Made by a program: the position numbers and the translations under genes | In this document: positions 1 through 11,290 of the stretch, piece after piece | Layout: every line of letters begins with the position of its first letter | How positions within the stretch are numbered: the first letter of the stretch is position 1 | NCBI GenBank assembly: GCA_030849075.1 | Contig: JASAOO010003482.1 | Span: 1 to 64,000 of the forward strand | Length of the DNA: 64,000 bases | Direction: 5' to 3' | DNA from: Zelonia costaricensis | Lineage: Eukaryota; Euglenozoa; Kinetoplastea; Trypanosomatida; Trypanosomatidae | Notes under the pieces: model-generated | Seen by the model: only the letters and a program-made list of their open reading frames with translations | Databases searched by the model: none | Told to the model about the DNA's origin: nothing

Positions 1-180
1 AAGGGGGGAGGGAAACGGAGGGAAGGGGGGAAGGGGGGAATGGCGAGCAAAGCAGCTGCGAGGAGGAGGAGGAGGAGAGGGGAAAGGGAGAAGGCGGGAG
101 GGGAAAGTGGAGTCGCAGAGTGGGAAAAAGAGCGTGGGGAAGAGGGGATGTCCAAAAGCAAGAGAGATGGAGAAACCCAC
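1..180 (-). promoter_or_regulatory. Minus-strand polypyrimidine region, likely trans-splicing signal of a gene left of the window
   Basis: The plus strand is almost entirely A and G with repeated AGG/GGGA blocks. The minus strand is therefore a long C/T tract, the usual signal ahead of spliced-leader addition in trypanosomatids. The implied gene would start beyond position 1. This is inferred from composition only. Confidence 0.4.
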
Positions 181-3100
181 AAGTCAAGGGCAGAAAAAGA
201 AACCAGAAAATGACAAAGCGAAGCGCTGCCTGCGCTTCTCCTGACTATTCAGCTCTCCCACCGGGAAAAAAAGCTGTGGTGCGAGCGGAAGACTGAGCAG
301 GGCCGCACACGCTTTCTTTTCTTTTTTGTACTCTGTCGTCTGGAAGAAGGCGTGTGAGTGTGTAGGGGAGGCGTGAGAGTCACCTTTGGCGCTGGAAAGG
401 CACCACGAGAAGAATGTGAAAGCGGCTGTGTTGGTAGTCGCCCCTCTCTCTCGCGCACTGTGAGGGTGGCGCCGGTGTTGCGGCTGTTGTCCTGCGCACG
501 GACGTGTGCAGTCCTTCCCGAGAAACAGTGAGGTGAAACGTCTCTGTACACACACGCACACGCACAGAGCTGCGCAAAAGCACCGCGAAAACGAAAAACT
601 GAATAACCCGAATGCTGAGCGGCCTCGGCCACCGTCAGCTTCGATGGAACGTGAGAGGGAGGAGAGCGGGAAATGGAAGATGGGAAGTTAGAGAAGCACA
701 AGTGGAGGAAGGGAGACGGGGAGACCGGAAGAGCGAAACGAAGAAAGGGGAGGGAGGGGGAGGGTGTAGAGGAAGACGGAAGAGTGCGAGGGGGGCCAAA
801 CGCAAGCCCCGACGTGCACAGACGTGCGTATGAACCTCCTCGGAAGACAGGGGAAAACAAACCTCTTGTCCTGTGGACCGGCTTGTTTGTAGAAGGCCGG
901 TCTGCCTCGCGGTGGGCCTCGCGTAGAGGACCCTGAGCAGCGGCGAGAGAGGTGGAGAGTGTCTCTCGAGATTCTGTTGATTGGCTCTTGCCGCTTTGTT
1001 GCCTTCACAACACGAGATTGGCGTGCGAGGGGGCGAGGGAAGGAGGAGCCACCGATTGCACGCAGACGACACACACAAGTTTGCAGCTCCGTTTGGTGGA
1101 ACAGATTTGAAAGGCAAAAAAGGGAGCGGGCACGGCTTCAACTCTGAGGAGTGTGGGGACAGGGGTGGAGAGCTGCTGGCGAGGGTCGACGGTGGCGCGA
1201 GATGCTCAAAAAAACAAGAGACAAGACCGGAGGAGATGAAACAAGCAGGAAGCTAGCGAGCACGTGTTTTGGCTGGGTGAAAAGACAACAAAACGGGGCT
1301 GCAAATGGGATATCGGGAAGAGGAAAGAGAGGGGGGGGGAAGCAGCTCGTTTACAATAGAGGTGGTGCTCCCTTGCCTCTTCCTCTCTCTCGCCGTCTTC
1401 CTTGCGATGGCGGGTTGTTGCGGGGAGGCGACTGGGACGAAAGGCAGAGAGGGAGAGCCAGGAGTGGGGCAGCGCAATTGAAGCACGGCCGCCGTGTGCG
1501 CTGTTGGCAAGACAGAGGAGTCGTGGCGCAGTGTGAAGCGGCCATTGTATGTGCGTGTGCGGAAGGCGATGGCGGTGAAGTGGAAGGGTCCATGAGTGTG
1601 TGGGTGGATCATACTGCGGCAGTGACAAGAAGAGCTCAGCGTGCATTCGCGCGTGCCGCTGACTCCTCCCCCGGTCACGAGCAAGACGGAGAGGGATAAG
1701 CCGACCCAGCTGTCGGCACTCGCACCCTGCGCGTGCACGAAGCTGCGCTTCCTGCATCGAGCGACGCCCGCCCGCAACCCTGCGCCGGTAGCTGAGTGTG
1801 TGGCAAGCGTAGCGCTTCTCAGGAAGCAAAAGAAGCGTGCCCTTCGCTGTGAACAAGTGGGAGCTGGTCACTCGCTCCTGTCAACGTTGCTCAGAGGCAG
1901 GGGATCACTCATGGTTGTTGCTTCTCGATGATGGCGATTGCCAGCCCCTTCCCTCCTGCCACCCTCCGGCTCGCTGTTCCGCAACACAAGAAGGTCTGGC
2001 CAGCGCACAGGGAAAGCCGAAAGTGGTGGGGAGCGCACATGCACGCGAGTTGCACAAGTGCAAACCCTCGCGGGGAAGACAAACAGGGAAATCAAAAACA
2101 CCATCGCTTATGCATTTACGTGCACACGGTGTCAACCTCCAGCGCACGCGACGTGACGCGCACACAGCCACACACAAACGAAACATACGGACGCACACAG
2201 TCAAAGAAGCGAGAGAACGGTGACGAAGAGAAAGAGGTTCGAGGAAAGAGAGGAGGAGAGGAAGTAAACGATGAACTCAAGAGGCGAAGCGGACATCGAG
2301 CAAGGAGCATGAGCTTCCCCCCCCCCCCTCCCTCCTCCTCCCTCCTCCTCCCCAGCCTCTCTGGGCAGCTCGCACCTGGGAAAAGGAGGGAGAAAGCGCG
2401 GCATAGACCACGGATACGCCGGGGCGTCAAAATGTGGCAGAGCCGCAAAATGTGCGAACGCGGACCGCAATCACGGCAAAAAAACGCGAGAGAGAAAGAG
2501 AGGAAGGAGAGGAGAAAGAGAGGTTGCTTGAAGCAACTGGGCAAGCGAGCGAGAGTCCCAGAAGCACTTTGGTGGAAAAGAGAGAGAGGAAAGGAGAGAA
2601 CGCTTTTGTATACGTCCTCCTTCTACGCGCGAGTTCGCCAGGGTCTACTTCAAAGGGGCAACAAAGGCCCCCCACAGCGGCCTTGCGGAAAGACCCTGCG
2701 CTAAGCCACAGTCTTGACTGTTCGGTTGTGGGTCGGCTAGATGGCGTCCACCTTCGCTCCCGTGCAGAGCACGCTGCAGCCCGCTCACCCATCGACACGA
2801 TCACCCGTCGGTGTTGAGCACAAGAGTCTCGACAGCTACGGCGGCAGGGCAGGTGTGCATACAAAGCAGGGACTAGTGCCTGAAAAAGGCGGGAATGCGA
2901 GCCAGCGATAAGGGTGCACCAAAAAAGGCGACGTATACATTAAGCAGGTAGGTGCCAGCGCATCGACGCGGCGGTGGCCTCGGCGTACGCCACGCGCTGC
3001 ACCCACGGTGGTGAAGCTCCGCGAATGGTGCACGAAACCGCGAAGCACCAGACGATGGCGTGCGGCGGAGATAACAGCACTCTGCTACGCGGGAAGAGGC

Positions 3101-3858
3101 CCATGGTTTAGCGGTGCATCGGGGAGAAAAAGACCCAAGCAAGAGCCTCATGTCACCACCGACACCGGCACGCGCGCACACACACAGCCACACCCACAGC
3201 CACAGAAACAAAAAGAGGCAGCTACAGTGCGCGCCCCACCACCACGATGAACACAAAGGAGGAAATGAGAGGGAAAGGGGGTCGCCACACTAAAGGTCCG
3301 CGTAGGGGGAGAAGGAGGTTGCGTAGATGCAGGAAGATGGAGAGGCCGCGAGTCAATGAAAGCGCTTTCTATGAACAGCAGAGGGTATGGTCTTTGAAAA
3401 GAGAGAGACTCAGAAGAAAAAGGGTAGAAAGCCTCGAACAAAACAGAAGGTGAAGGCACGGTAAAGCAAGAGAAAAGGGTAACGGAACGCAAAGACACGC
3501 GAGCGCCACCTTGGACGGAACGCCCCTCGGCATCGCTGCACCGACAACGGCGGGGTGACGAAAAAGAGATCCATCGACAACAGTTTCCAACACTTCGTCT
3601 AACGACACGAGCTCGTGCAGACTTTTCTCTTCTTGTGTACTGTAAATGTCTATGAGAGCGGAGGAAAACCAACAGGTGAAGCAAAAAGGAAAGTCACACG
3701 CCCACCCACGACTAGAAAAGAAAGCAAGGAAAGCGAGCATATGCGCGACAGCAGCGAGCCCTCGGCACCTATGCGCCACGAGAGACCGCGCGACCGCGGT
3801 GCCCTAGAAGGCATCCCAGTGGCAGCGATGTTGCGACTGCATGGCTTCCTCACCCTCT
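1..3858. other. Left intergenic/untranslated region without a convincing gene
   Basis: I see no coding region I can support here. The open frames are short, overlap on all frames, and translate into Ser/Pro/Arg-rich sequence that follows base composition. Much of it is purine-rich on the plus strand, so pyrimidine-rich on the minus strand (for example 1-180, 640-790 and 2220-2290). That fits leftward transcription from the 3859-6834 gene, with its 3' UTR followed by the spacer and splice region of a further leftward gene beyond the window. A C10 run lies at about 2321-2330. Long UTRs of this kind are normal in Leishmania; a retroposon-derived SIDER element could be hidden here but I cannot recognise one. 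Confidence 0.5.
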
Positions 3859-6834
3859 TCACATGCCAGGGCCCTGCCACTGATCGAGGTGTGACTCGCG
3901 CCTCAGAATATCCTGCTTGGAGTGACTGCGTGAAACGCGACGGGTGAACCCCTGCCCCGCATCACGCGCCGCCAGCGACACCGTGCTGAGGCGTCGGCCG
4001 CTGCCTCCGTGACCGTGCGACGGCGTCAGTGCCTGCGATGCTGCTTGCTGATGCTGCATGTGGATGATAGACGTCACCTCATCCAAGCGTCGCTCGATCC
4101 GACTGAGCGCCTTGGACAGGATCGGGCTCGTAGCGTAGCCGTCCGACGCAAGAGCGCCGCTCCCGCCAACGCCGTTGTAGGACACGGCGTCACGGTGAAA
4201 GCGGACGTCTTGACCGGCGCTGCTGTGCCGCTGCGGTTTAAAGTAGCCAGTCATCAGCGCCGCCGTGTCCACGCTGCAGTTGTTCAGCGCAGAAGCCTCA
4301 CCGCCGTTGCGGCTACGCAGCCGCTCCTGCTCCTCGATCTGCCGCTCCAAAATCATGAGCCGCTGCTCTTTGGAGAGCAGCCACACCTGCGAGTCGCGCA
4401 GAATCATCATGTCGTGCTCCAGCCCCTGCGCCTGCTCCTCCAGGTTAAAGCGGACCTTGCTGAGGAGCTGCCCACGCTTCGACGACGAGCGTACGCCATC
4501 CCGCTTGGCTGCCAGCACGTCCTGCTTCCACTGGTGCCGTGTCCGCTTCAGCTGCTGCCGGCGTTCCTCCAGGTTCAGCTGCTGCTGCTCAACGTACCGG
4601 CGGCCCTCTTGCAGACGCTGCCGCTCACCGTCCACGAGGCTGCGCTGCTCCTGGAAAGAAAGAGGTAGGGCGAAGCTGTTTGGCACCCTTGTAGTGTTTC
4701 CACTGAGCGGCGGCGGCGTTGCATTGACCAGTCCCACTACCGGACGAGGCTCTTGTGCGGCCCGTGAAGGCGTTACCGTGGAGGCAGCTGCGGCCGCGGC
4801 ATGCGCCTCGGGTGCCGGCGCAGCAGTCTCTCGAGCCTGCCCAGGGGAAGGAAGGATAAATGGCGACCCAGCGAACATCTCGCGCAACGCCTCTGTGACA
4901 AGAGCCTTGATGTCCGGCTGCGCCGGCATGACAGGGGATGATACGACATTGTCATCCATCGAAGGCCGCGCAAGCAGCTTTCGGTCAAGGGGAGGCGGCG
5001 ATACCTTGCCCGGGTCGACGTCCTCCTCGTCGTCCGTGGCGCTGACGGACCGACTAAGACCCACTCGCGCAGCCTCGTGCGTCTCGACAAACCGAGCCGC
5101 ACTCAAGCTGTTGCGCCGCGACTCCTTCTCCCTCGTCAGCTCCTGCATGACGGCATTGAGCTCCTCCTGCGCCTTCTCCTTGAGATGCTCCTTGAGTGTC
5201 TCGAGCTCTTTGGCCTGAGAGGCCTTAATATCTGCCAGCGCCGTCATGAAGCGCTCATGTTCCTGCGACAGCTGCTCTTTTTGATCGGCGCTCCGCTGCT
5301 CCGCAAACTCGTCCTTGGTTTTTTGGAGCTGCTGCTCATGTGTTTGCCTCAGCTCTGCGGCCTCTCGATCCAGGTCCTTCCGCAGTGCGCTGAGTTTGCA
5401 GTCAAAGTGCTCCTGCTCTTGCTGCAGCTGACGAGCGTTTTCTTGGCGCATGCTATTCAGCTTCGCATCCAGCGACTCTTGCAGCTCCCTCTGCTTCCGA
5501 GCTCCAATTTGATCAACGGCACTTTTCGAGCTGCTCACCGCTTGCACGAAGTCGCTGAGCGCGGTCTCGTACTCGCGCACAAATGAGGAGGCGTACTGCT
5601 TGACATCAGTAATGCCTTTGCTCACTTCCAGCAGCGCCTGCGATTGCGCCTCCTTCTTGATCTCAGACTCTTGCCGCTTTTCCCGAGTGAAGGCCTCCAG
5701 CATTTGCGCAACCTCGGCCTCAACCTTGCGCTTGTCGTGGTCCAGCTGTGCCTTGAGTTTGTTGCGCAGTCGCTCGCTCTCGGCAGCTCGCTTCGCCTCG
5801 TACTCCTGCCGGAGCGACGCGAGCTTGCCGTCCAGTTCCGCTCCCAGGCGGGCCGACTCTGCCTTCACTGCGTCAGCGTTTTCCCTATCGACGCTGGCGC
5901 GCCGCTTTTGCCTCTCGGTGTTGGCGCGCTCTTGGTGCTGCTTCAGCTCCTCAGCAATTTTGGCATCCAGCTCGTCCTTCTTGCGCTGGAGGCTGCTCTG
6001 TCCCTGAGCCTTGTACTCCTCGAGTTCCTTGGCCGACTGTTGCTCGAGCTTTGCCTTTTGCTCCTTTGCACGGGGATTCACTGCAGACTCCGTGGCATGG
6101 GCGCCAAGCTTGTCGAGCGCCCGCAGCCCATTCACGCCGCCACCGGCCACCACGCGTGTCGGGAGAGGAATCGCATCTGGCTCGTCGATCTTCGGTGCTT
6201 TCGCCGCATCTGACGTCTGAGAGGAGTCCGTCTGGGACGTGGCGGACTGGAACTCGGGCGAGCTCAGCCGCCGCGCGGCCGCGTTCGGCTTGCTGTTTTT
6301 GCCGCCCTCGCTCGCCACCGGAGTGAGCTTCAGCGGCCCGGGCAGCTCCCTCTTGGCCTGAATCGGCTGCAGTTCTTTTGCTGGACCCGGTGCCTTACTG
6401 GTAGCCTCTTGAGGTGCGCTTGTGCTGCCTGACTCTGCGTCACCGCTTACCGACTTTTTCCTTTTCGCTGCCTTGCCAGACTGCGCCACCGGTGAGCTGG
6501 AGGCGGCAGCGGGAGGCCCGCTCTTCCCTCTCTTGCCGTTCTCCCTTGTTTGGAGTTTGGCTTTTTCCGTCTTGAGAAGTTCGCGGTAGTGCTCATCTGA
6601 CGGGTGGTCCCAGATGCTCTGCCCTGTCTTGAAGTTGAAGTAGTACAGCTCGCCCTTCTCACTCTTGCACGCCTTCCAGTTGTCCGGGAGAGGCGCCTTG
6701 AGCCCCTCCCGAGCAATCCAGAGCAGCGGCATGTCCTCAGGCAGCTCCATCCCGAGCCACTTCCCGTACTCGACCATTTCAGCTTCGGAGGGCTCATAGC
6801 TGATGTCCGGCTGCACCTCGAGAACTACCGACAT
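3859..6834 (-). CDS. CEP164-like WW-domain coiled-coil protein (centriole/basal body distal appendage candidate)
   Basis: This 991-residue protein has an N-terminal WW domain at about residues 47-80. W53, the YYF triplet at 64-66, W75 and P78 are visible, preceded by a short acidic helical stretch. A single N-terminal WW module followed by long coiled coils is the architecture of CEP164, the distal-appendage protein of mother centrioles and basal bodies in other eukaryotes. A Ser/Ala/Pro-rich linker (about 95-245) leads to a long Glu/Lys/Gln coiled coil (about 250-580), another low-complexity linker, a second coiled coil (about 725-842) and a short helix near 907-932. The start is the first Met after the strand-switch region. 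It is the only gene in the window on the leftward unit and the first gene left of the presumed start region. A role at the flagellar basal body is inferred from family architecture; another WW/coiled-coil scaffold is possible. Confidence 0.72.
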   Translation of the reverse strand: MSVVLEVQPDISYEPSEAEMVEYGKWLGMELPEDMPLLWIAREGLKAPLPDNWKACKSEKGELYYFNFKTGQSIWDHPSDEHYRELLKTEKAKLQTRENGKRGKSGPPAAASSSPVAQSGKAAKRKKSVSGDAESGSTSAPQEATSKAPGPAKELQPIQAKRELPGPLKLTPVASEGGKNSKPNAAARRLSSPEFQSATSQTDSSQTSDAAKAPKIDEPDAIPLPTRVVAGGGVNGLRALDKLGAHATESAVNPRAKEQKAKLEQQSAKELEEYKAQGQSSLQRKKDELDAKIAEELKQHQERANTERQKRRASVDRENADAVKAESARLGAELDGKLASLRQEYEAKRAAESERLRNKLKAQLDHDKRKVEAEVAQMLEAFTREKRQESEIKKEAQSQALLEVSKGITDVKQYASSFVREYETALSDFVQAVSSSKSAVDQIGARKQRELQESLDAKLNSMRQENARQLQQEQEHFDCKLSALRKDLDREAAELRQTHEQQLQKTKDEFAEQRSADQKEQLSQEHERFMTALADIKASQAKELETLKEHLKEKAQEELNAVMQELTREKESRRNSLSAARFVETHEAARVGLSRSVSATDDEEDVDPGKVSPPPLDRKLLARPSMDDNVVSSPVMPAQPDIKALVTEALREMFAGSPFILPSPGQARETAAPAPEAHAAAAAASTVTPSRAAQEPRPVVGLVNATPPPLSGNTTRVPNSFALPLSFQEQRSLVDGERQRLQEGRRYVEQQQLNLEERRQQLKRTRHQWKQDVLAAKRDGVRSSSKRGQLLSKVRFNLEEQAQGLEHDMMILRDSQVWLLSKEQRLMILERQIEEQERLRSRNGGEASALNNCSVDTAALMTGYFKPQRHSSAGQDVRFHRDAVSYNGVGGSGALASDGYATSPILSKALSRIERRLDEVTSIIHMQHQQAASQALTPSHGHGGSGRRLSTVSLAARDAGQGFTRRVSRSHSKQDILRRESHLDQWQGPGM

Positions 6835-7768
6835 TGCGCCGACCTACACCACGTTTGCTTGTGTACGCCCAGAAAGGAAAGTGCAGTGAGCTGGAAAATC
6901 CTCCCTTGACTCTGAGTACGAATCCGCTGTGAGGGTGCCGAAAACAGGAAAGGTGGTGAAAATGAAGGGAGTGAAACGAGGTAGATGATGCGCAGACACC
7001 ATGAGTTAAACTGGTCGGAGGTGCATTAGCGCCGGCGCAGAGAGCCGCGACGCACTAGAACAACGTTCGCCGCGCTCCCAGGGCAGCTTTTGACCTTGGA
7101 AGACCGGCAAAGAAAACAGGCGAGGCATAAGCCGAGAAACATGCGAGTGCTTTTCTCGACAAAGGCGTTTTCTTGTGGCTTACGGGGAATCGGAATCGCC
7201 GCAGACAGCTCCGGCGCGCGCGCCACGTGCACGAAGTGCAGTCGTTGGTGTTCAACGCACTAGAAAGCGGTGCAAGTGTGATCAACACAGATAGGCTGTG
7301 AGCCCCTGCTCTACCGTTAGTAGCTCGTACTGGTGAGCTGGTTGGTACCGGTCGCGAAGCATCCCGCTCTGCTGCCATCACCGGCGTGCGGCTGTGCACA
7401 ACAGCGGCAGTGAAAGCCCGTCACAAGCAGCACCACATCGCGACTGCGACACTGTCCAGCCATGAAAGTTCGCCCTTACAGCCCCTGACGCTTCGATACC
7501 CTCGTTGTGCAAAGCGTCCACGGAACCCAGACCGTACGCACTGCGGTGCAGGTCGGTGTGAACGCCCGCAACACTGAGATTTGTCAACTCGTCCTTTGAC
7601 GTCGCGCACCAGGCTCAGTATCCCCTCGCTCAGTCCCGCCGCCCGCCGCCAAAGGCAGCGAACTCGGACGGCTGCTGTCGACATGCTCTCCGGGAGGGGT
7701 ACGAACTCAGTCACAAAACCAGCCAACAAGCCTCGCCACGACAAGCTCGCGCCGAGACTCCACTCTGA

Positions 7769-7778
7769 CCCCCCCCCC
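7769..7778 (-). repeat. C10 homopolymer (G-tract on the leftward strand)
   Basis: Ten consecutive C on the plus strand, with a second C9 run at 7844-7852. Both are G-tracts on the strand transcribed leftwards. G-tracts have been reported at Pol II start sites of Leishmania chromosome 1, so this is a candidate marker of the leftward start. Confidence 0.5.
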
Positions 7779-8997
7779 TGACCCTCTATCCCACCCTAGG
7801 CCTCGCGCCAGCTCTTGTTGGCAGCCACTTTACCACTTCTCCACCCCCCCCCTTCGCCCAGCAATCACTGAAGTCGCGCATCGCGCCGCCCTCAACCGCC
7901 AGTGAGCACATGGCCTATTGCGTTTTTCTGAGCCACAGCACAAAACAAAGATGCGCGCGGAAATAAGAACCTCGACAGCTCACCTGAACCCCCCCTCCCC
8001 TTCCCCACGCCTCGCGCGCCGGCGGCTGGAAGAGGCACAACAAAACTTCCCAAACAGCAGCAGCAGTTTCACAGGAAGCGGCGGCGTGGCTGAGAGAAAT
8101 CTGCCAGATGTAATGCACGGCGGCCGTCAGCTTGAAAGCACCCGGCGGGTCTACGCGAGCCAAAGCAGAGGCGACACAAAAGACGCCTGCGCAAAGCCTC
8201 CAGAGGCAACCACCCCATCGCACACCCCAAACCGGCGCCTCGCGGAGCAATAGCACCTGGGCGCGCCGCCTTTTCCCGACACCTGTCGAAAACCACCTGG
8301 CATGAGCACACAATCGCACAGCTCACATCGGGATGCGACAGGGCAACCCAGCCAAACGGGACCAGTGCTACACGACCGACCAACTGAGGGCTTTTCCAGA
8401 GAAGCAATCGACAAGAATGCCCCGGCGCCGCACACCCGAGAGAGTCGAGAACTCACATCGCCGGACGTCGCCCTCTTCGAACAGCGCTCAACCTGCAGCT
8501 GGCACCTGACCAGCACAGCGCCGCGCTTGCCCAATTGATTGACACAGCCCACGCGACCAATTAGCAGAAAAAAGCCCGACAAGCCCCCAGATCGAGGAGG
8601 CGCCCCCCCTTTTCAGCCGGCGTTTCCGCTCTCAACCAGTGCCAGGCTAGCGCCGCAGGCCCTGTGCGCACGCGAAGCGGCCCGTTTCCGAGCGACCCGC
8701 CCGCCTTTCAGAAGCCCCACACCCCGTGTCCCCCGCCAGCCACCCGACGCGGCGGTGAACACAGCAAGCGGCCCCCGAGCAGGAGAACCGGAGGCAGAAA
8801 CAGCCCCCGACCCGCAGGGGCCACGCACAGACCACACACCCGAGCCAAACTCCGACATCCGAGTGGTGAAATAACAAACGCGTAGCCGTTTCCGTTACCT
8901 TGGAAGCGGCCCCGCCCCAACGGAAGCCCCGTGAAACCCCGTTCGGCCAATAACGCCAATGAGGCCAGGCAGCCCTGGCCCCGGGGCTTGGCGTGTT

Positions 8998-9008
8998 CCC
9001 CCCCCCCC
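8998..9008 (-). repeat. C11 homopolymer followed by T run
   Basis: Eleven C followed directly by a T run on the plus strand. It is the rightmost long C run on the left flank of the skew switch, giving a G-tract on the leftward strand. Confidence 0.5.
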
Positions 9009-9737
9009 TTTTTTTCCTCGCGTGGGCGAGCCCCCAGGAGAACACCGGAGCACAAGCCGCCCCCAGAGCAACACCCACACACCCCGCAAAGCAGAAACAC
9101 ATGCCGGGGCAGCGCCCCCGTCGCCAAACCCGGCCACTAAGACCCCCGAAACCGCCGTTTCACCCGCGGGCTCCGGGAAAAGGGGGGTGGACGATCGGGG
9201 TGGCAAAGGAAAGAGCGGCCCTATTCCTGAAGCGGCCGCGGGTTTGCACGAAAAGCTCAAGTTTGGCAAAGAACCAACCCCGCGCCTCACGAACAGCGCC
9301 ATCTGCAAAAACCCACGCGTGTCACGATGGCCGGGTGGGGCAGAGCCGGCGCTTATTTTCAGAAGGCCCCCGGGGCCTCCGCGCGAAAGCGGCCGGGCCC
9401 AGCGCGGCCACGCCGGAACACGGTGGGGGGGCCTCCCCGGTGGGGCATGGCGGGGGTGGGGAATGCCGTCTTCCCCACTCCTTCCCCCGGCGCACCAGGC
9501 AGGGGCTGCCCTGCTGACCCCACGAGCAATACCCGCCCGGCCACTGGCTTTGCCAAGAGCCGGGCGCGGGGGCTGGTGCGGCGGCCCCCGGGGCACCCCC
9601 CCCGCCGGCCCCGCCCGCCCCCCGTTTCCTGCCCGCCGCACGGGGGTGCGCCCCAAGGGAAACAGAACCCGCAGCCCCCGCCACGCCAGTTCCCCGCCTG
9701 CGGTGAGTTGGGTGCTTCTGGGGCCCAGCGTTTTTGC

Positions 9738-9753
9738 GGGGGGGGGGGGGGGG
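9738..9753 (+). repeat. G16 homopolymer
   Basis: Sixteen consecutive G on the plus strand, the longest such run in the strand-switch region and close to the middle of the gap. It is a candidate landmark for the rightward transcription start zone. Run length is prone to sequencing and assembly error. Confidence 0.55.
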
Positions 9754-9883
9754 CGGTGCGGGATCGCGTGCGGCTGAGGGCCGCCGCCCCGCCCTGCAAG
9801 AATAGGGTAGTCGGCAGCTCTGGCCCAGGCAGGGGATGGCTGCCGGCCTACCCTGCTGCGGATAACATAGAGTGTGTACGGCC

Positions 9884-9894
9884 GGGGGGGGGGG
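9884..9894 (+). repeat. G11 homopolymer
   Basis: Eleven G on the plus strand about 130 bases after the G16 run. A C9 run at 9936-9944 follows closely, so local G/C tract polarity is not absolute. Confidence 0.45.
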
Positions 9895-11278
9895 TGGCGC
9901 GACGGGACCACACGCGGCGGCCACCTTCGCGCCGGCCCCCCCCCGAAAGCCAGTGGGGAAGGTCGCGGGCCGCCCTCTTTTGTGACGCTTGGTGTGGCCC
10001 CGCGTCCACTAGAGATGTCTTTCGCGGCCGGAAATTCTCAGGGTATTTCGTGGATACGAAACTGTAGGTCCATATCTTTGTCTTTGGTTTGCGTCTGTCC
10101 GCGGTGGGTTCCGTCAGGTTAAGACTGTCAGAAGGGTGCCGAAAGCGGCCGTGTGAAAAAAGTAACGCCGCGCGCATGGATGGGGGAGTTTGTCATCGGT
10201 CCACTGCGGCGGGCTAGAGCTCCGTGAAACCGTGCCACAGGCACCGCTGGCTCTCGACAGCGACTCCTCGTTCACAACCGGCCGAAGGGGAACAAAGGCG
10301 ATCTGAAACTTACCCAGATAGAAAAACGATACCAGCACACATCCTTACGAGAGACCCGCGCGCTTTGGACTGCTCCATACGCGAGTTACGAGGGATACAC
10401 ATGTGGGATGTTGATGGTGTGGTGCTCATCAAAGAAGCCAGCAGATGTCGCACTTCTCCCCCCCTCTAGAGCCGCCGTCACCCCGAGCGTTTGCGGCACG
10501 GTCCTGTGATCCAGCACGGTGTCCAGTGTGCAACGGCCGCTCCGCCAATCGCGCCGCAGTAAAGGCACGTTTTCTCTTCGGATACGACGCGGCGCGCAGT
10601 GGACCTGTGCTCCACCCCTCGCTGAAGTCGCACCCGGTATCTTAATCCAGAACGCAGCGGTGCCGGCGTTGTCCCCCCTCCCGTGCGGCTTCTTGCGAAC
10701 TGTTTGCGCGGTGACACATGTTTGTGAGCTGCCCGCTTCCACTGAATACCCGGACCCCAGCGCGATGCGTCAATTTGCAGGGCGGGATGGCATGCCCACG
10801 GTATCTACGAGAAACTTCTGTGCTGCGCCTGGAATGCCGTCTGAGCTTTAACCATCCGGAGCCCCGTCCCGATGCAGACAACGGGAGAACTGAGAACACT
10901 GGCGACCAACTAAAGGAAGCGGTCCGCCGCCGCAGCCGTCCAGAGACCGGGCCTCAATCCGGAAGGGCACAGACTGCGGCCGGCGACTCCCCACGAACGA
11001 GGGTGTGGTGTAACACATCCAACTGGGGCATTGGAACGTGAGAGCGGGAATTGCTGCCCAAAAGAGGAATCGAGAGTGACCGCCTCCATCCGTCCAGGGC
11101 TGTAATATTGCTACGCTCTCAGGGCTGGCCACATGCCGTGAAAAGGCCCGTGCGTCACGGGAAAAGGAACGCGGAGACTGCTCCTTGACTCTTTTGATAT
11201 AACACCGCTGCTTTCGTTTACAAGGGGTTCACCCCCTTATCGTGGAATGCACGGCGTTGGTGGTTTGTCCTGGGAAGA

Positions 11279-11290
11279 GGGGGGGGGGGG
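11279..11290 (+). repeat. G12 homopolymer
   Basis: Twelve G on the plus strand in the G/T-rich right flank of the strand-switch region, with a further G7 run near 11343. It continues the pattern of G-tracts on the rightward strand. Confidence 0.45.

Noticed and set aside
249..1141. Minus-strand open frames of 203 and 168 codons near the left edge
   Set aside because: They are Ser/Pro/Arg/His-rich, overlap other frames and show no coding-like third-position pattern.
8895..9911. Long overlapping open frames on both strands (up to 338 codons)
   Set aside because: The DNA is extremely GC-rich with few stop codons by chance; products are Pro/Gly/Arg/Ala-rich, overlap in several frames and contain no motif.
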